A stretch of 57,471 nucleotides of DNA from NCBI GenBank assembly GCA_903848655.1, contig CAINGT010000098.1, forward strand, positions 1-57,471, written 5' to 3'. Origin of the DNA: an uncultured Sphingomonadales bacterium (GTDB taxonomy: Bacteria; Pseudomonadota; Alphaproteobacteria; Sphingomonadales; Sphingomonadaceae). Position numbers and translations under genes: made by a program. Below are positions 33,046 to 41,734 of this stretch, piece by piece; positions within the stretch are counted from its first letter, which is position 1; the number at the start of each line of letters is the position of its first letter. Below the pieces are notes generated by a model. That model was not told where the DNA came from. It ran no database searches and worked only from the letters and a program-made list of their open reading frames with translations.

Positions 33046-34373
33046 GGTTCGGGCGGGTGCTGACGCCGCTTGTCCCACCACTCCATGCGGCGGCGCACTT
33101 CGCGTTCAAACCCGCGTTCGACCGGGGTGTAAAACGTCTGCCGCGCCACTCCCGCAGGCCAGTAATCCGCCCCGGAAAAGCCGTCGGGCGCATCGTGGTC
33201 ATAAGCATAGCCTTCGCCATAGCCGATGTCTTTCATCAGTCGGGTGGGCGCGTTGAGGATATGCGGCGGCGGGGCGAGCGATCCGGTGTCGCGCGCTACG
33301 CCGAATGCGGCTTTTTGCGCGCGATAGGCGGCGTTCGATTTGGGGGCGGTGGCGCAATAGAGCGCGGCCTGGACAATCGCCAGTTCGCCTTCGGGGCTGC
33401 CGAGAAAGTCATAGGCATCTTTGGCGGCAAGGCACTGGATCAGCGCTTGCGGATCGGCAAGGCCAATATCTTCGCTGGCAAAGCGCACCAGCCGCCGCAG
33501 CACGAACAGCGGATCTTCGCCCGCCACCAGCATCCGCGCCAGATAATAGAGCGCGGCTTGCGGGTCTGACCCGCGCAAGCTTTTGTGCAAGGCCGAAATC
33601 AGGTTGTAATGGCCATCGCGGTCTTTGTCATAGACCGCCATGCGCCGCATCAGAAACGCCGACAGCCCCGCCGGATCGAGCGGCGCGGGCAGCGAGACAT
33701 CGAACAGCATTTCAACCTGGTTGAGCAGGAACCGCCCGTCGCCGTCAGCCGAAGCAATCAGCGCCTCGCGCGCCGGCCCGGTCAGCGGCAGCGGCACACC
33801 GGTCGCCATTTCGGCGCGCGCCAAGAGCGCCGCCAGCGCCCCGGCATCGAGCCGGTGCAGGATCAGCACTTGCGCGCGGCTGAGCAGCGCGGCGTTGAGC
33901 GCAAAGCTGGGGTTTTCGGTGGTCGCACCAATCAGCGTGACCGCGCCGCGTTCGACGTAGGGCAGAAAGCCGTCTTGCTGTGCGCGGTTGAAGCGGTGGA
34001 TTTCATCGACGAACAACAAGGTCCGCCGTCCCAGCGCGGCCATGGCATCGGCTTCGGCAAACGCCTTGCGCAAATCGCCGACGCCTGAAAACACTGCGCT
34101 GATCGACACATAGCGCATCCCCACGGCATCGGCGAGCAGCCGCGCAATGCTGGTCTTGCCGGTGCCGGGCGGTCCCCACAGGATCATTGAGGACAATTTG
34201 CCCGCTGCCACCATCCGCCCAATGGCACCTTGCGCGCCGGTCAGATGGTCCTGCCCGATAATCTCGGCCAAAGCCGCCGGGCGCAACCGTTCGGCCAGCG
34301 GTTGCTGTTCGGCATGGTGCGCCGCGCTGGCGGCAGCGCCATCGGCGGGGGGTGGGGCAAACAGATCGGCCAT
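33042..34373 (-). CDS. rarA: Replication-associated recombination protein A (RarA/MgsA), AAA+ ATPase
   Basis: 443 residues of the clamp-loader-like AAA+ family that acts at stalled replication forks. The Walker A motif is WGPPGTGKTSIARLLA, Walker B is LLFVDEIHRFNRAQQD, and sensor 1 is IGATTENPSFALNAALLSRA, all diagnostic of RarA/WRNIP1. The C-terminal tetramerisation region includes SDPQAALYYLARMLVAGEDP and ASEDIGLADPQAL. The length is as expected. It is the first gene of a two-gene unit with the unknown protein downstream. It is divergent from the PadR regulator across a 314-bp gap that is mostly a repeat. Confidence 0.96.
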   Translation of the reverse strand: MADLFAPPPADGAAASAAHHAEQQPLAERLRPAALAEIIGQDHLTGAQGAIGRMVAAGKLSSMILWGPPGTGKTSIARLLADAVGMRYVSISAVFSGVGDLRKAFAEADAMAALGRRTLLFVDEIHRFNRAQQDGFLPYVERGAVTLIGATTENPSFALNAALLSRAQVLILHRLDAGALAALLARAEMATGVPLPLTGPAREALIASADGDGRFLLNQVEMLFDVSLPAPLDPAGLSAFLMRRMAVYDKDRDGHYNLISALHKSLRGSDPQAALYYLARMLVAGEDPLFVLRRLVRFASEDIGLADPQALIQCLAAKDAYDFLGSPEGELAIVQAALYCATAPKSNAAYRAQKAAFGVARDTGSLAPPPHILNAPTRLMKDIGYGEGYAYDHDAPDGFSGADYWPAGVARQTFYTPVERGFEREVRRRMEWWDKRRQHPPEP

Positions 34374-34430
34374 TCCCGACCATAGACCGGGTTGGCGAAA
34401 TTTTCATCCCGGGGTTGCGGGATTTTGCGG

Positions 34431-34444
34431 AAGATATATCGCAG
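34431..34444. promoter_or_regulatory. Candidate PadR-type operator AAGATATATCGCAG
   Basis: The sequence matches 44588-44601 (AAGATATATCGAAG, before the siderophore-interacting reductase and TonB receptor) at 13 of 14 positions and contains the palindromic core GATATATC. It lies between rarA and the PadR gene, 243 bp before the PadR start, with a 135-bp repeat in between. This fits autoregulation of the PadR protein. Confidence 0.5.
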
Positions 34445-34505
34445 GGCAAGAGGTGGTGGGGCCTATGGCCTTCGCGTATGAAACTGCCGCTACGCTAGGA
34501 TTAGG

Positions 34506-34640
34506 TCCTCCCCCTTTGGGGGAGGTGGCAGCCGGAACGGCTGACGGAGGGGGCGCAACTTATAGAAATAGCAGGATATTCTTCCCGTCGTACCCCCTCC
34601 GTCAGCGCTTCGCGCTGCCACCTCCCCCAGTGGGGGAGGA
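34506..34640. repeat. 135-bp long inverted repeat (copy 1)
   Basis: Outer arms TCCTCCCCCTTTGGGGGAGG with GGTGGCAGC...GGCTGACGGAGGG, and their complement at the other end, enclose an A/T-rich centre. The element is the same length (135 bp) as the copies at 39521-39655 and 43658-43792 and is cut short at 57341-57426. It fills most of the 314-bp gap between rarA and the PadR gene. Confidence 0.9.
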
Positions 34641-34687
34641 CCCGGCGCGGGGCAGTTTCCTTATTTACCGGGTGAAAGGCACGCACG

Positions 34688-35200
34688 ATGCGGCACGATG
34701 ACAGTTTTGCGAGCCACGATCATCGCGGGCGGCGGGGTGCTCGGATGTTTGCGCAAGGTGAATTGCGGCTGTTGCTCGTTGCCTTGCTGACGGGCGAAGC
34801 GCGCCATGGGTATGATCTGATCCGCGCGGTCGAAGAGCTAAGCGGGGGTGGCTATGCGCCCAGCCCCGGCGTGGTCTATCCGACGCTGGCTTTGCTGGTC
34901 GATGAAGGGCTGATTGCCGATGTGCCCGGCGCGGGCGCGCGCAAGGCTTTTGCCGCGACGGCAGAAGGTGCGGCGCTGGTGGCGGCGCGCGGCGACGCAA
35001 TCGCGGCGATCAAGGCGCGGCTGGCGACATGTGCCGAGGCGAGCGGACGCGCGGCCAACCCGGTTATCATGCGCGCGATGACCAATGTGAAGCTCGCGCT
35101 GCGCGGCCGGGTCCATGCCCCCGGTTTTGATGACAGCGCGGCGCACCGGATTGCCGATATCCTTGATGACGCGGCGCGGCGCATCGAACGGCTTATGTGA
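34688..35200 (+). CDS. PadR-family regulator, YqjI-like (metal-responsive type)
   Basis: 170 residues. A short His-rich N-terminus (HDDSFASHDHRGRRG) precedes the winged-helix domain (MFAQGELRLLLVALLTGEAR, HGYDLIRAVEELSGGGYAPS, then PGVVYPTLALLVDEGLI). This order matches E. coli YqjI, a nickel/iron-responsive repressor of the ferric reductase gene yqjH. A YqjH-like gene lies 9 kb away (43804-44556) and shares a putative operator with this gene's upstream region. ATG 34688 is kept to include the His-rich part; ATG 34745 is an alternative. The 3' end overlaps the convergent glycosyltransferase by 8 bp. Confidence 0.85.
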   Translation: MRHDDSFASHDHRGRRGARMFAQGELRLLLVALLTGEARHGYDLIRAVEELSGGGYAPSPGVVYPTLALLVDEGLIADVPGAGARKAFAATAEGAALVAARGDAIAAIKARLATCAEASGRAANPVIMRAMTNVKLALRGRVHAPGFDDSAAHRIADILDDAARRIERLM

Positions 35201-36401
35201 TAGGTTGTTTCGCGCGGTTTTGCCGGATCAGCCGCTGGTAGGTTTCGGCGACAGTCTGGTTGATGCGGTCCCAACTGAAATCAAGGCTGCGCTGCGCGCC
35301 CGCCGCGCCGTGCCGCGCGCGCAAATCGGGATCGACCAGATAGGCGCGCAAGGCTTCGGCAAAGGCGTGGATCGCGCCGGGGCGTACCAGCCGTCCGTTG
35401 ACATGGTTTTCCACCAGACTTTCGCTGCCCGTCGCTTCGGCGGCAACCACCGGCAGCGCGCAGGCCATCGCCTCGAGCGTGACATTGCCGAATGTTTCGG
35501 TAACCGACGGGTTGAACAGCACGTCCATCGATGCCAGCGCGCGCCCGAGATCGGCCCCGCCCTGAAACCCGGTGAACACCGCCTGCGGCAGGCGCGCGGC
35601 AAACCACGCGCGCGCCGGGCCTTCGCCAATCACCATCACGCGATGCGCAAAGCCGCGCCGCGCCAGATCATCGATCGTATCGGCGAACACATCGAGCCCT
35701 TTTTCCATCACCAGCCGCCCGAGAAAGCCGATCACCACATCATCATCGGCAAGCCCGAGCCCACGCCGCCACGCCAAATCGCGCCGCGCCGGATGGAACG
35801 TGTCGCGATCAACCCCGCGCGACCAGAGCGAAATATCGTAATTCATGCGTTGATCGCGCAAGACTTGCGCCATCGATTCGGATGGCGCGACGAGCGCGTC
35901 GCAACGGCGGTAAAACCGCCGCAGCATCGCGGTGAGCACCGGTTCGATCCACGCGAGGTTGTAATAGCGCGGATAGGTATCGAACCGGGTGTGCACGCTG
36001 GCGAGCACTGGCAGGCGACGGCGGCGCGCCCATGATACCACGCGATGCCCGGCAATATCGGGGGATGAGACGTGGATCACATTGGGCGCAAACGATGCCA
36101 GATCGCGCCGCGCGCGCCAGCCCAGCGCGAGCGGAATGCGGTACTCCGCGCGCCCCGGCAGCGGCAGCGCGGGCAGCGCGATCAGATCGCCGGTCGGGGC
36201 GAACGCCGGTTTATCAACCACCGGCGCATAGACCCGCACATGCGCGCCGTGGCGCAGCAGATAGCCAACCAGCCGGTTGAGCGCCTGATTGGCCCCATCG
36301 CGCACATAGTTATAGTTTCCGCTGAACAGCGCCACGCGCAAATCCGACAGATCGGGATGGGCGGGGCGGGTTTCAGCGGATTCTGGTGAGAGCGGCATCA
36401 T
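35193..36401 (-). CDS. GT4-family glycosyltransferase
   Basis: 402 residues of the GT-B fold, cytoplasmic or peripheral at the inner membrane. The N-terminal acceptor domain includes LRVALFSGNYNYVRDGANQA and ASVHTRFDTYPRYYNLAW. The C-terminal nucleotide-sugar domain has VIGFLGRLVMEKGLDVFADT and the E-x7-E region TETFGNVTLEAMACALPVVA. Relatives transfer mannose, glucose or uronic acids to lipids (MgtA/PimB-like). Some distant relatives (SQD2/SqdX) make sulfoquinovosyl lipid, but nothing here supports that specific role. It stands alone between the PadR gene and trmJ. Confidence 0.88.
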   Translation of the reverse strand: MMPLSPESAETRPAHPDLSDLRVALFSGNYNYVRDGANQALNRLVGYLLRHGAHVRVYAPVVDKPAFAPTGDLIALPALPLPGRAEYRIPLALGWRARRDLASFAPNVIHVSSPDIAGHRVVSWARRRRLPVLASVHTRFDTYPRYYNLAWIEPVLTAMLRRFYRRCDALVAPSESMAQVLRDQRMNYDISLWSRGVDRDTFHPARRDLAWRRGLGLADDDVVIGFLGRLVMEKGLDVFADTIDDLARRGFAHRVMVIGEGPARAWFAARLPQAVFTGFQGGADLGRALASMDVLFNPSVTETFGNVTLEAMACALPVVAAEATGSESLVENHVNGRLVRPGAIHAFAEALRAYLVDPDLRARHGAAGAQRSLDFSWDRINQTVAETYQRLIRQNRAKQPIT

Positions 36402-36440
36402 CCGCGCGTTCTTATCCGGCTTGGTGCCGCTTGTCTTGCT

Positions 36441-37160
36441 TCAAGCGCGCGGCTTGCGCGCCAGCGTGGTCAGCACGCCGCGAAACGTGCGCAGTTCGAG
36501 ATGATTCCACGCCGCTTTGGTCAGCATCGTGCGCAATGTGCGGCGGGTGACGGCGGCGCGGATCGCCGGTTCGAAAAAGCCCAGCGGTTCGAGCATCGTG
36601 GTCAACTGGGTGAACATCCCTTCGAATTCGGCTTGCGGCGCAGGGGGCAGCAACGCTTCGAGCGGGGGTTGCACCAATTCCATCGGCTTTGACCATTCAT
36701 AAGCGCAGACCAGCACCGCTTGCGCGAGGTTGAGCGACCCGAACGCGGGGTTGATCGGCACGGTGATGATCGTGCGCGCCAAGGCGACATCGTCGCTGTC
36801 CAGCCCGGATCGTTCGGGGCCGAACACAATGGCACATTGCGCCGGGGCGTGGTGGATCGCGCGCACCGCCGCTTCGGGAGTCAGCACGGGCTTGGTCACG
36901 CCACGTTTGCGCACAGTGGTGGCATAGACATACGCGCAATCGGCCACCGCCTCAGCCAATGTGGCGAACACTTCGGCCTCGGCCAGCACGCTGTCCGCCC
37001 CGGCGGCGGATGGTCCGGCGGCGGGGTTGGGCCAGCCATCGCGCGGGGCCACCAGCCGCAGCCGGGTCAGCCCGAAATTGAGCATTGCGCGCGCCGCTTT
37101 GCCGATGTTTTCACCCAGTTGCGGGCGCACCAGCACGATAATCGGGGGAATGCTGGTCAA
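36441..37160 (-). CDS. trmJ: tRNA (cytidine/uridine-2'-O-)-methyltransferase TrmJ
   Basis: 239 residues of the SPOUT/TrmH superfamily. The N-terminal [20 protein letters not shown], the central [18 protein letters not shown] and the knot region [20 protein letters not shown] are the three TrmJ/TrmH motifs that bind S-adenosylmethionine. It is expected to 2'-O-methylate position 32 in the anticodon loop of several tRNAs. The start overlaps the nrdR stop (4 nt), placing it last in the rpiB-glyA-nrdR-trmJ operon, an order common in sphingomonads. Confidence 0.92.
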   Translation of the reverse strand: MTSIPPIIVLVRPQLGENIGKAARAMLNFGLTRLRLVAPRDGWPNPAAGPSAAGADSVLAEAEVFATLAEAVADCAYVYATTVRKRGVTKPVLTPEAAVRAIHHAPAQCAIVFGPERSGLDSDDVALARTIITVPINPAFGSLNLAQAVLVCAYEWSKPMELVQPPLEALLPPAPQAEFEGMFTQLTTMLEPLGFFEPAIRAAVTRRTLRTMLTKAAWNHLELRTFRGVLTTLARKPRA

Positions 37161-37618
37161 CGTTCACCCATATCGCGCACGCTGCTGGCAAAGGCTTCGA
37201 AATCGCGCGCCTCGGTAAAATCGCGATAGACGCTGGCAAAACGGATATAGGCGACGCTGTCGACCTGGCGCAGCCCTTCCATCACCATTTCGCCGATCTG
37301 GCGCGAGGTGACATCGCTGTCACCCAGCGTTTCGATCTGCCGCTGGATGCCGGTAATCAACCGGTCGAGCCGTTCCGGTTCAATCGGGCGTTTGCGGCAG
37401 GCCAGCGCCACGGCGTGTTCGATCTTGGCGCGGTCAAAGCTTTCGCGCTGGTCGTTCGATTTTATCACCATGATTTCGCGCAGTTGCACGCGTTCAAACG
37501 TGGTGAACCGCGCGCCGCAGCCTTCGCATTGCCGTCGCCGCCTGATCGAGGTGTTATCCTCGCTCGGGCGGCTGTCTTTTACCTGGCTGTCATCGTGGGC
37601 GCAGAACGGGCAGCGCAA
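37157..37618 (-). CDS. nrdR: Transcriptional repressor NrdR
   Basis: 153 residues. It has the zinc ribbon [20 protein letters not shown] with [17 protein letters not shown], then the ATP-cone ([20 protein letters not shown]). NrdR senses dNTP/ATP and represses ribonucleotide reductase genes. The start codon is TTG at 37618, directly after the TAA of glyA, with GGAG about 8 nt before it inside the glyA end. The MRCPFC start is fixed by the family, so the TTG start is well supported. Such a direct TAATTG junction implies translational coupling with glyA. Confidence 0.95.
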   Translation of the reverse strand: MRCPFCAHDDSQVKDSRPSEDNTSIRRRRQCEGCGARFTTFERVQLREIMVIKSNDQRESFDRAKIEHAVALACRKRPIEPERLDRLITGIQRQIETLGDSDVTSRQIGEMVMEGLRQVDSVAYIRFASVYRDFTEARDFEAFASSVRDMGER

Positions 37619-38944
37619 TTACAGCTCCGGATAGATCGGATAAGCGGCGCACAAATCGGCCACGCGATCGCGCACGCGCTGCTCGGCCTGTCCATCGCCT
37701 TCATCGCCATTGCGCGCCAGCCCGTCGACCACGTGGGCGATCAATTCGCCCACCTGGCGGAATTCAGCCTCGCGAAATCCGCGTGTCGTCGCCGCCGGGG
37801 TGCCCAGCCGGATGCCCGAAGTCACGAACGGAGACCGCTTGTCAAACGGCACGCCGTTTTTGTTGGCGGTCAGCCAGGCGCGATCCAGCGCCTTTTCGGC
37901 CGCTTTGCCGGTCACGTCTTTGACGCTGAGATCGGCCAGCATCAGGTGGTTGTCGGTCCCGCCCGACACGATGGCAATGCCATGGTCGATCAGGCTGGCG
38001 GCCAGCGCTTGGGCATTGGCCACCACCTGATGCGCATAAGCGCGAAATTCGGGGCGCAGCGCTTCGCCGAACGCCACCGCCTTGGCAGCGATCGTGTGGA
38101 CCATTGGCCCACCTTGCAGACCGGGGAACACGGCGGTGTTGAACTTTTTGGCGAGCGCTTCGTCATTGGTCAGGATAATGCCCGAACGCGGACCGCGCAG
38201 CGATTTGTGCGTGGTGGAGGTTACCACATGGGCATGGGGAAAGGGCGAAGGATGCGCGCCGCCCGCCACCAGCCCGGAAATGTGCGACATATCGACCAGC
38301 AGCCACGCGCCCACTTCATCGGCAATCGCGCGGAATGCCGCCCAGTCCCAGATCCGCGAATAGGCCGTGCCGCCCGCAATAATCAGCTTGGGCCGATGTT
38401 CGCGCGCCAGCGCGGCGACCGTGTCCATGTCGATGCGGTGATCTTCGGGCCGCACGCCATAAGGGATCGGGGTGAACCATTTGCCGCTCATATTCACAGG
38501 CGATCCGTGCGTCAGGTGCCCGCCCGAATTGAGATCGAGCCCCATGAAGCTGTCACCCGGTTGCAGCAGCGCAAGGAACACCGCCTGATTCATCTGGCTG
38601 CCCGAATTGGGCTGAACATTGGCAAAGTTGCAGCCAAACAGTTCCTTGGCGCGCTCTATCGCCAGATTTTCGACCACATCGGCAAATTCGCAGCCGCCAT
38701 AATAGCGCTTGCCCGGATAGCCTTCGGCATATTTGTTGGTGAAGATCGATCCGGTCGCTTCCAGCACGGCAAGGCTGGTGACGTTTTCCGACGCGATCAG
38801 TTCGATGCGCGTCTGCTGGCGATGCAGTTCATCGCGGATCGCGGCATGGATGACCGGATCGGCGCTGGCGAGGTGTTCGGTAAAGAACCCCGGTTTGCGG
38901 ATATCCGGCCCGGAATCGCGAACGGTGGCAACGGTTGCGGTCAT
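37619..38944 (-). CDS. glyA: Serine hydroxymethyltransferase (GlyA)
   Basis: 441 residues. The PLP enzyme interconverts serine and glycine with tetrahydrofolate, feeding one-carbon metabolism. Hallmarks are [20 protein letters not shown] near the N-terminus, [42 protein letters not shown], and the PLP-lysine motif [22 protein letters not shown] 38944 has a strong AAGGAG site 9 nt upstream; the frame continues to 39052 but runs through the rpiB end. It lies 23 bp after rpiB. Confidence 0.97.
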   Translation of the reverse strand: MTATVATVRDSGPDIRKPGFFTEHLASADPVIHAAIRDELHRQQTRIELIASENVTSLAVLEATGSIFTNKYAEGYPGKRYYGGCEFADVVENLAIERAKELFGCNFANVQPNSGSQMNQAVFLALLQPGDSFMGLDLNSGGHLTHGSPVNMSGKWFTPIPYGVRPEDHRIDMDTVAALAREHRPKLIIAGGTAYSRIWDWAAFRAIADEVGAWLLVDMSHISGLVAGGAHPSPFPHAHVVTSTTHKSLRGPRSGIILTNDEALAKKFNTAVFPGLQGGPMVHTIAAKAVAFGEALRPEFRAYAHQVVANAQALAASLIDHGIAIVSGGTDNHLMLADLSVKDVTGKAAEKALDRAWLTANKNGVPFDKRSPFVTSGIRLGTPAATTRGFREAEFRQVGELIAHVVDGLARNGDEGDGQAEQRVRDRVADLCAAYPIYPEL

Positions 38945-38967
38945 CGTGGTGGCTCCTTTTGGCCGGG

Positions 38968-39423
38968 TTACAAAGTCGGGTGCGACAATTTGGCGACGCG
39001 CGCCACATGGCGGCCACCGGCGAAGGGGCCCGCCAGAAACGCCGACAGGCAAGCGCGCGCCTGATCGGGGCCGATCAGCCGCGCGCCCATCGCGATGACA
39101 TTGGCATCGTTATGTTCGCGCGCCAGCGTGGCTGAATACGGGTCGGACACCAGCGCCGCGCGGCAGGCGGGGTTGCGATTGACCGCGATGGATATGCCGA
39201 TCCCCGATCCGCACAGCGCGACTCCGCGCTCCGCCTCTCCGCTCGCCACGGCTTGCGCCAGCGCATAGCCGAAATCGGGATAATCGACGCGCGCATCGCT
39301 GAAGGGGCCAAGGTCGATAACCGCATGGCCCCATTCGGCCAGCGCCACCGCCAATTCGGCCTTGAGCGCAAACGCGGCATGATCGGAGGCGATGGCAATG
39401 CGCACAGTCCGGGGCACCTGCAT
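38968..39423 (-). CDS. rpiB: Ribose-5-phosphate isomerase B (RpiB)
   Basis: 151 residues of the RpiB/LacAB family. The N-terminal [20 protein letters not shown] binds the substrate, and the catalytic cysteine lies in [20 protein letters not shown], with [14 protein letters not shown]-like residues following ([20 protein letters not shown]). It interconverts ribose-5-phosphate and ribulose-5-phosphate in the pentose phosphate pathway. It is the first gene of the rpiB-glyA-nrdR-trmJ operon. The promoter should lie within 39424-39520, before the 135-bp repeat. Confidence 0.95.
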   Translation of the reverse strand: MQVPRTVRIAIASDHAAFALKAELAVALAEWGHAVIDLGPFSDARVDYPDFGYALAQAVASGEAERGVALCGSGIGISIAVNRNPACRAALVSDPYSATLAREHNDANVIAMGARLIGPDQARACLSAFLAGPFAGGRHVARVAKLSHPTL

Positions 39424-39520
39424 GACGTCTGGCGGGATTGGCCCGACGACAGCGCCATAAGCCGATCACCGCTTAGGTACCACATAATTTGCCGTAATGG
39501 CCGCAAGGGCGGTTCCGGGC

Positions 39521-39655
39521 TCCTCCCCTTCTGGGGGAGGTGGCAGCCCGCCGGGCTGACGGAGGGGGCGCAACTTCCTGAAACCGCACGATATTTTGCG
39601 CGTCGCACCCCCTCCGTCAGCGCTCCGCGCTGCCACCTCCCCCAAAGGGGGAGGA
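39521..39655. repeat. 135-bp long inverted repeat (copy 2)
   Basis: Same element as at 34506-34640, with arms TCCTCCCCTTCTGGGGGAGG and complement, and the centre CAACTTCCTGAAACCGCACG. It lies between the rpiB start and the response regulator stop. Confidence 0.9.
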
Positions 39656-39694
39656 GCTAGATTCCATATGCGGTTGTCCGTTGGGGGCCGCGCG

Positions 39695-40492
39695 TCAATG
39701 CACGAAGCGCGCCACCACATCGCGGTAAGACCGGCTGACTTTGACTTCGGCACCCGATTGCAGCACCAGAAAGCATTCGCCATTGGTATGCGGGCGGACT
39801 TGGCGCACAAGGTCAAGGTTGACAATCTTTGACCGGTGGACGCGCTGAAACACGCGCGGGTCAAGCCGCCGTTCAAGGTCTTTCATCGTTTCGCGCAAGA
39901 TCAGCGATGTGTCGCCGGTATAGATGCACATGTAATCACCTGCCGCCTCGATCCGTTCAATCGAATCGACATCGACGCGAAAGATCTGGCCGCGATCTTT
40001 GATATTGATCAGCTTTTCAAACCGTCCGGCAGCCGGTTCGGCGTCATCGGGCATATCGGGCATCGCTTCGGGCGCGACTTCGGCGAGCACGGTTTTCAGC
40101 TTTTCGACTTCTTCCAGCCCGCGCCGTTCGGCCAGCCGCGTGCGCGCGCGGTCAAGCGCATCGGCCAGCCGGTCCGGATCGACCGGTTTGAGCAGATAAT
40201 CGACCGCATTGGCCTCGAACGCTTTGAGCGCGTGTTCAGAATAAGCGGTGACAAACACGAACAGCGGCGGATCGATTTCCATCACCCCTTTGACCACGCT
40301 GAACCCGTCAAACCCCGGCATCTGAATATCGAGAAACACCAGATCGGGCTTTTCAGTCTTGATCTTGCGGATCGCCTCGCGCCCGTTGATGCAGGTTTCG
40401 ATGATTTCAACATCGGGAAACGCCGCCAGGCGCAGCGCTAGCCCTTGGATCGCCAGTTTCTCGTCATCGACAAGGATCGTGCGGATGGTCAT
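39695..40492 (-). CDS. LytTR-family response regulator
   Basis: 265 residues. The receiver domain has acidic residues D9/D10, phospho-acceptor D55 in LVFLDIQMPGFDGF, and the lysine in DYLLKPVDPDRL. A linker of about 40 residues leads to a LytTR DNA-binding domain (IERIEAAGDYMCIYTGDTSL, RVHRSKIVNLDLV, KVSRSYRDVVARF). It is expected to act with the histidine kinase encoded 27 bp upstream. Target genes are unknown; such pairs in other bacteria control membrane transport, autolysis or nutrient scavenging. Confidence 0.94.
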   Translation of the reverse strand: MTIRTILVDDEKLAIQGLALRLAAFPDVEIIETCINGREAIRKIKTEKPDLVFLDIQMPGFDGFSVVKGVMEIDPPLFVFVTAYSEHALKAFEANAVDYLLKPVDPDRLADALDRARTRLAERRGLEEVEKLKTVLAEVAPEAMPDMPDDAEPAAGRFEKLINIKDRGQIFRVDVDSIERIEAAGDYMCIYTGDTSLILRETMKDLERRLDPRVFQRVHRSKIVNLDLVRQVRPHTNGECFLVLQSGAEVKVSRSYRDVVARFVH

Positions 40493-40519
40493 GGCGATTC
40501 CTTTGGTCAGATCGGGAAT

Positions 40520-41689
40520 TCACGCTGCGCCTGGCGGGTTGAGCGCGGGCTGAACGGATCGCGCTGCGGGGGCTTCGCGCGCGGTAAACGGCAATTCGAT
40601 GGTCACCACCACCCCGCCTTCGGCCCCGCTGGCGATTTCGAAACGCTGGTTTTCGCCATAAGCCTGCCCCAGTCGGTCGCGGATATTGGCAAGACCAATG
40701 CCGGTGGATGTGCTGCCGGGGGTGCGGTAGTCATGGTTGATACCGAACAAGTCGGCAATTTCGATACCCGGCGGCAGGCCCGGCCCGGTGTCGGCGATGG
40801 CAATGCGCAATGTCGCGCCGATCACTTGCGCGGTAATGGTGATTTCGGCCCCGTCCTCCAGCACGCCGACGGCATATTTGATCGCGTTTTCGACCAGTGG
40901 CTGCAACAGCAGCGATGGCATCAGCGCCTGTCCCGCCGCGTCATCGATCACGAACCGCGTGCGCAAGCGGTCTTCAAACCGCATCCGTTCGATTTCCAGA
41001 TAGAGTTTAAGCGTTTCGACTTCTTGCGCCACGGTGACTTGCGCGGTCGGTTCATTGATCAGCGTATAGCGCAAAAACGAGGACAGCCGCGACAGCATCG
41101 CATTGGCCGGTTCGGTCTGTTTGAGCAGCACCAGCGTCGAAATCGAATTGAGCGTGTTGAACAGGAAATGCGGGTTGAGCTGATAGCGCAGCATTGCCAG
41201 TTGCGAGGCGGTTGCCTGCGATTCGAGCTGAAGCAGTTGATCGTTCTGTTCTTCGACCTGAATGTAGAAATTGATCGCGTAATAGAGCGCCGACCATGCG
41301 CCGAGCAGCGTCAGATCGAGATAGAACACTCCCAGGAACAATTGCGCAAAGCTGGTATCGGCATTCGTGCGATAGAGGCTGACCACCCACGAATCGATAA
41401 AGGCATAGAGCCCGACCGCAATCGCGAGCACCACCGCTGTCACCCCCCAAGTGACAATCGCGCGGCGGTTGATGAGCGCGCGATAGATTACCGACAGGAT
41501 CAGCGAGATCGAAAACCCGGTGATCGAGGCGATGACGACGATAATGAGGAACGACCACGGCACCGCATTGGCAAGGCTCGACATCGCGCGCAGCAGCATC
41601 GCGCCGCCCCAGCCAAGGAATTGCAGCCGCCAGAACGCGCGGTTCTTGTTGCCGAAAAACGGCGTGGGGGGCAGCGGCAGCATCGCCAT
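40520..41689 (-). CDS. LytS/YehU-family sensor histidine kinase
   Basis: 389 residues. Four N-terminal membrane helices without a large extracytoplasmic domain (WSFLIIVVIASITGFSISLI is one) are followed by a short coiled coil. The His_kinase motif comes next with H174 in QLNPHFLFNTLNSISTL. The ATPase end has PSLLLQPLVENAIKYAVG, IADTGPGLPPG and STGIGLANIRDRL. It probably senses a signal within the membrane and phosphorylates the LytTR regulator that follows it. GGT lies behind it in the same direction but is 45 bp upstream with its own repeats before it. Confidence 0.93.
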   Translation of the reverse strand: MAMLPLPPTPFFGNKNRAFWRLQFLGWGGAMLLRAMSSLANAVPWSFLIIVVIASITGFSISLILSVIYRALINRRAIVTWGVTAVVLAIAVGLYAFIDSWVVSLYRTNADTSFAQLFLGVFYLDLTLLGAWSALYYAINFYIQVEEQNDQLLQLESQATASQLAMLRYQLNPHFLFNTLNSISTLVLLKQTEPANAMLSRLSSFLRYTLINEPTAQVTVAQEVETLKLYLEIERMRFEDRLRTRFVIDDAAGQALMPSLLLQPLVENAIKYAVGVLEDGAEITITAQVIGATLRIAIADTGPGLPPGIEIADLFGINHDYRTPGSTSTGIGLANIRDRLGQAYGENQRFEIASGAEGGVVVTIELPFTAREAPAARSVQPALNPPGAA

Positions 41690-41734
41690 GGCGCAATGCC
41701 TTAGCCGGTTGGCGGCAAATGCGCCATGGGGCGA

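Noticed and set aside
35193-36401. GT4 glycosyltransferase as a sulfoquinovosyl-lipid synthase (SQD2/SqdX) matching the SQ locus
   Set aside because: The similarity is only at the level of the GT4 family, the C-terminal motif is shared with mannosyl- and glucosyltransferases, and no SQD1/SqdB (UDP-sulfoquinovose synthase) gene is present.
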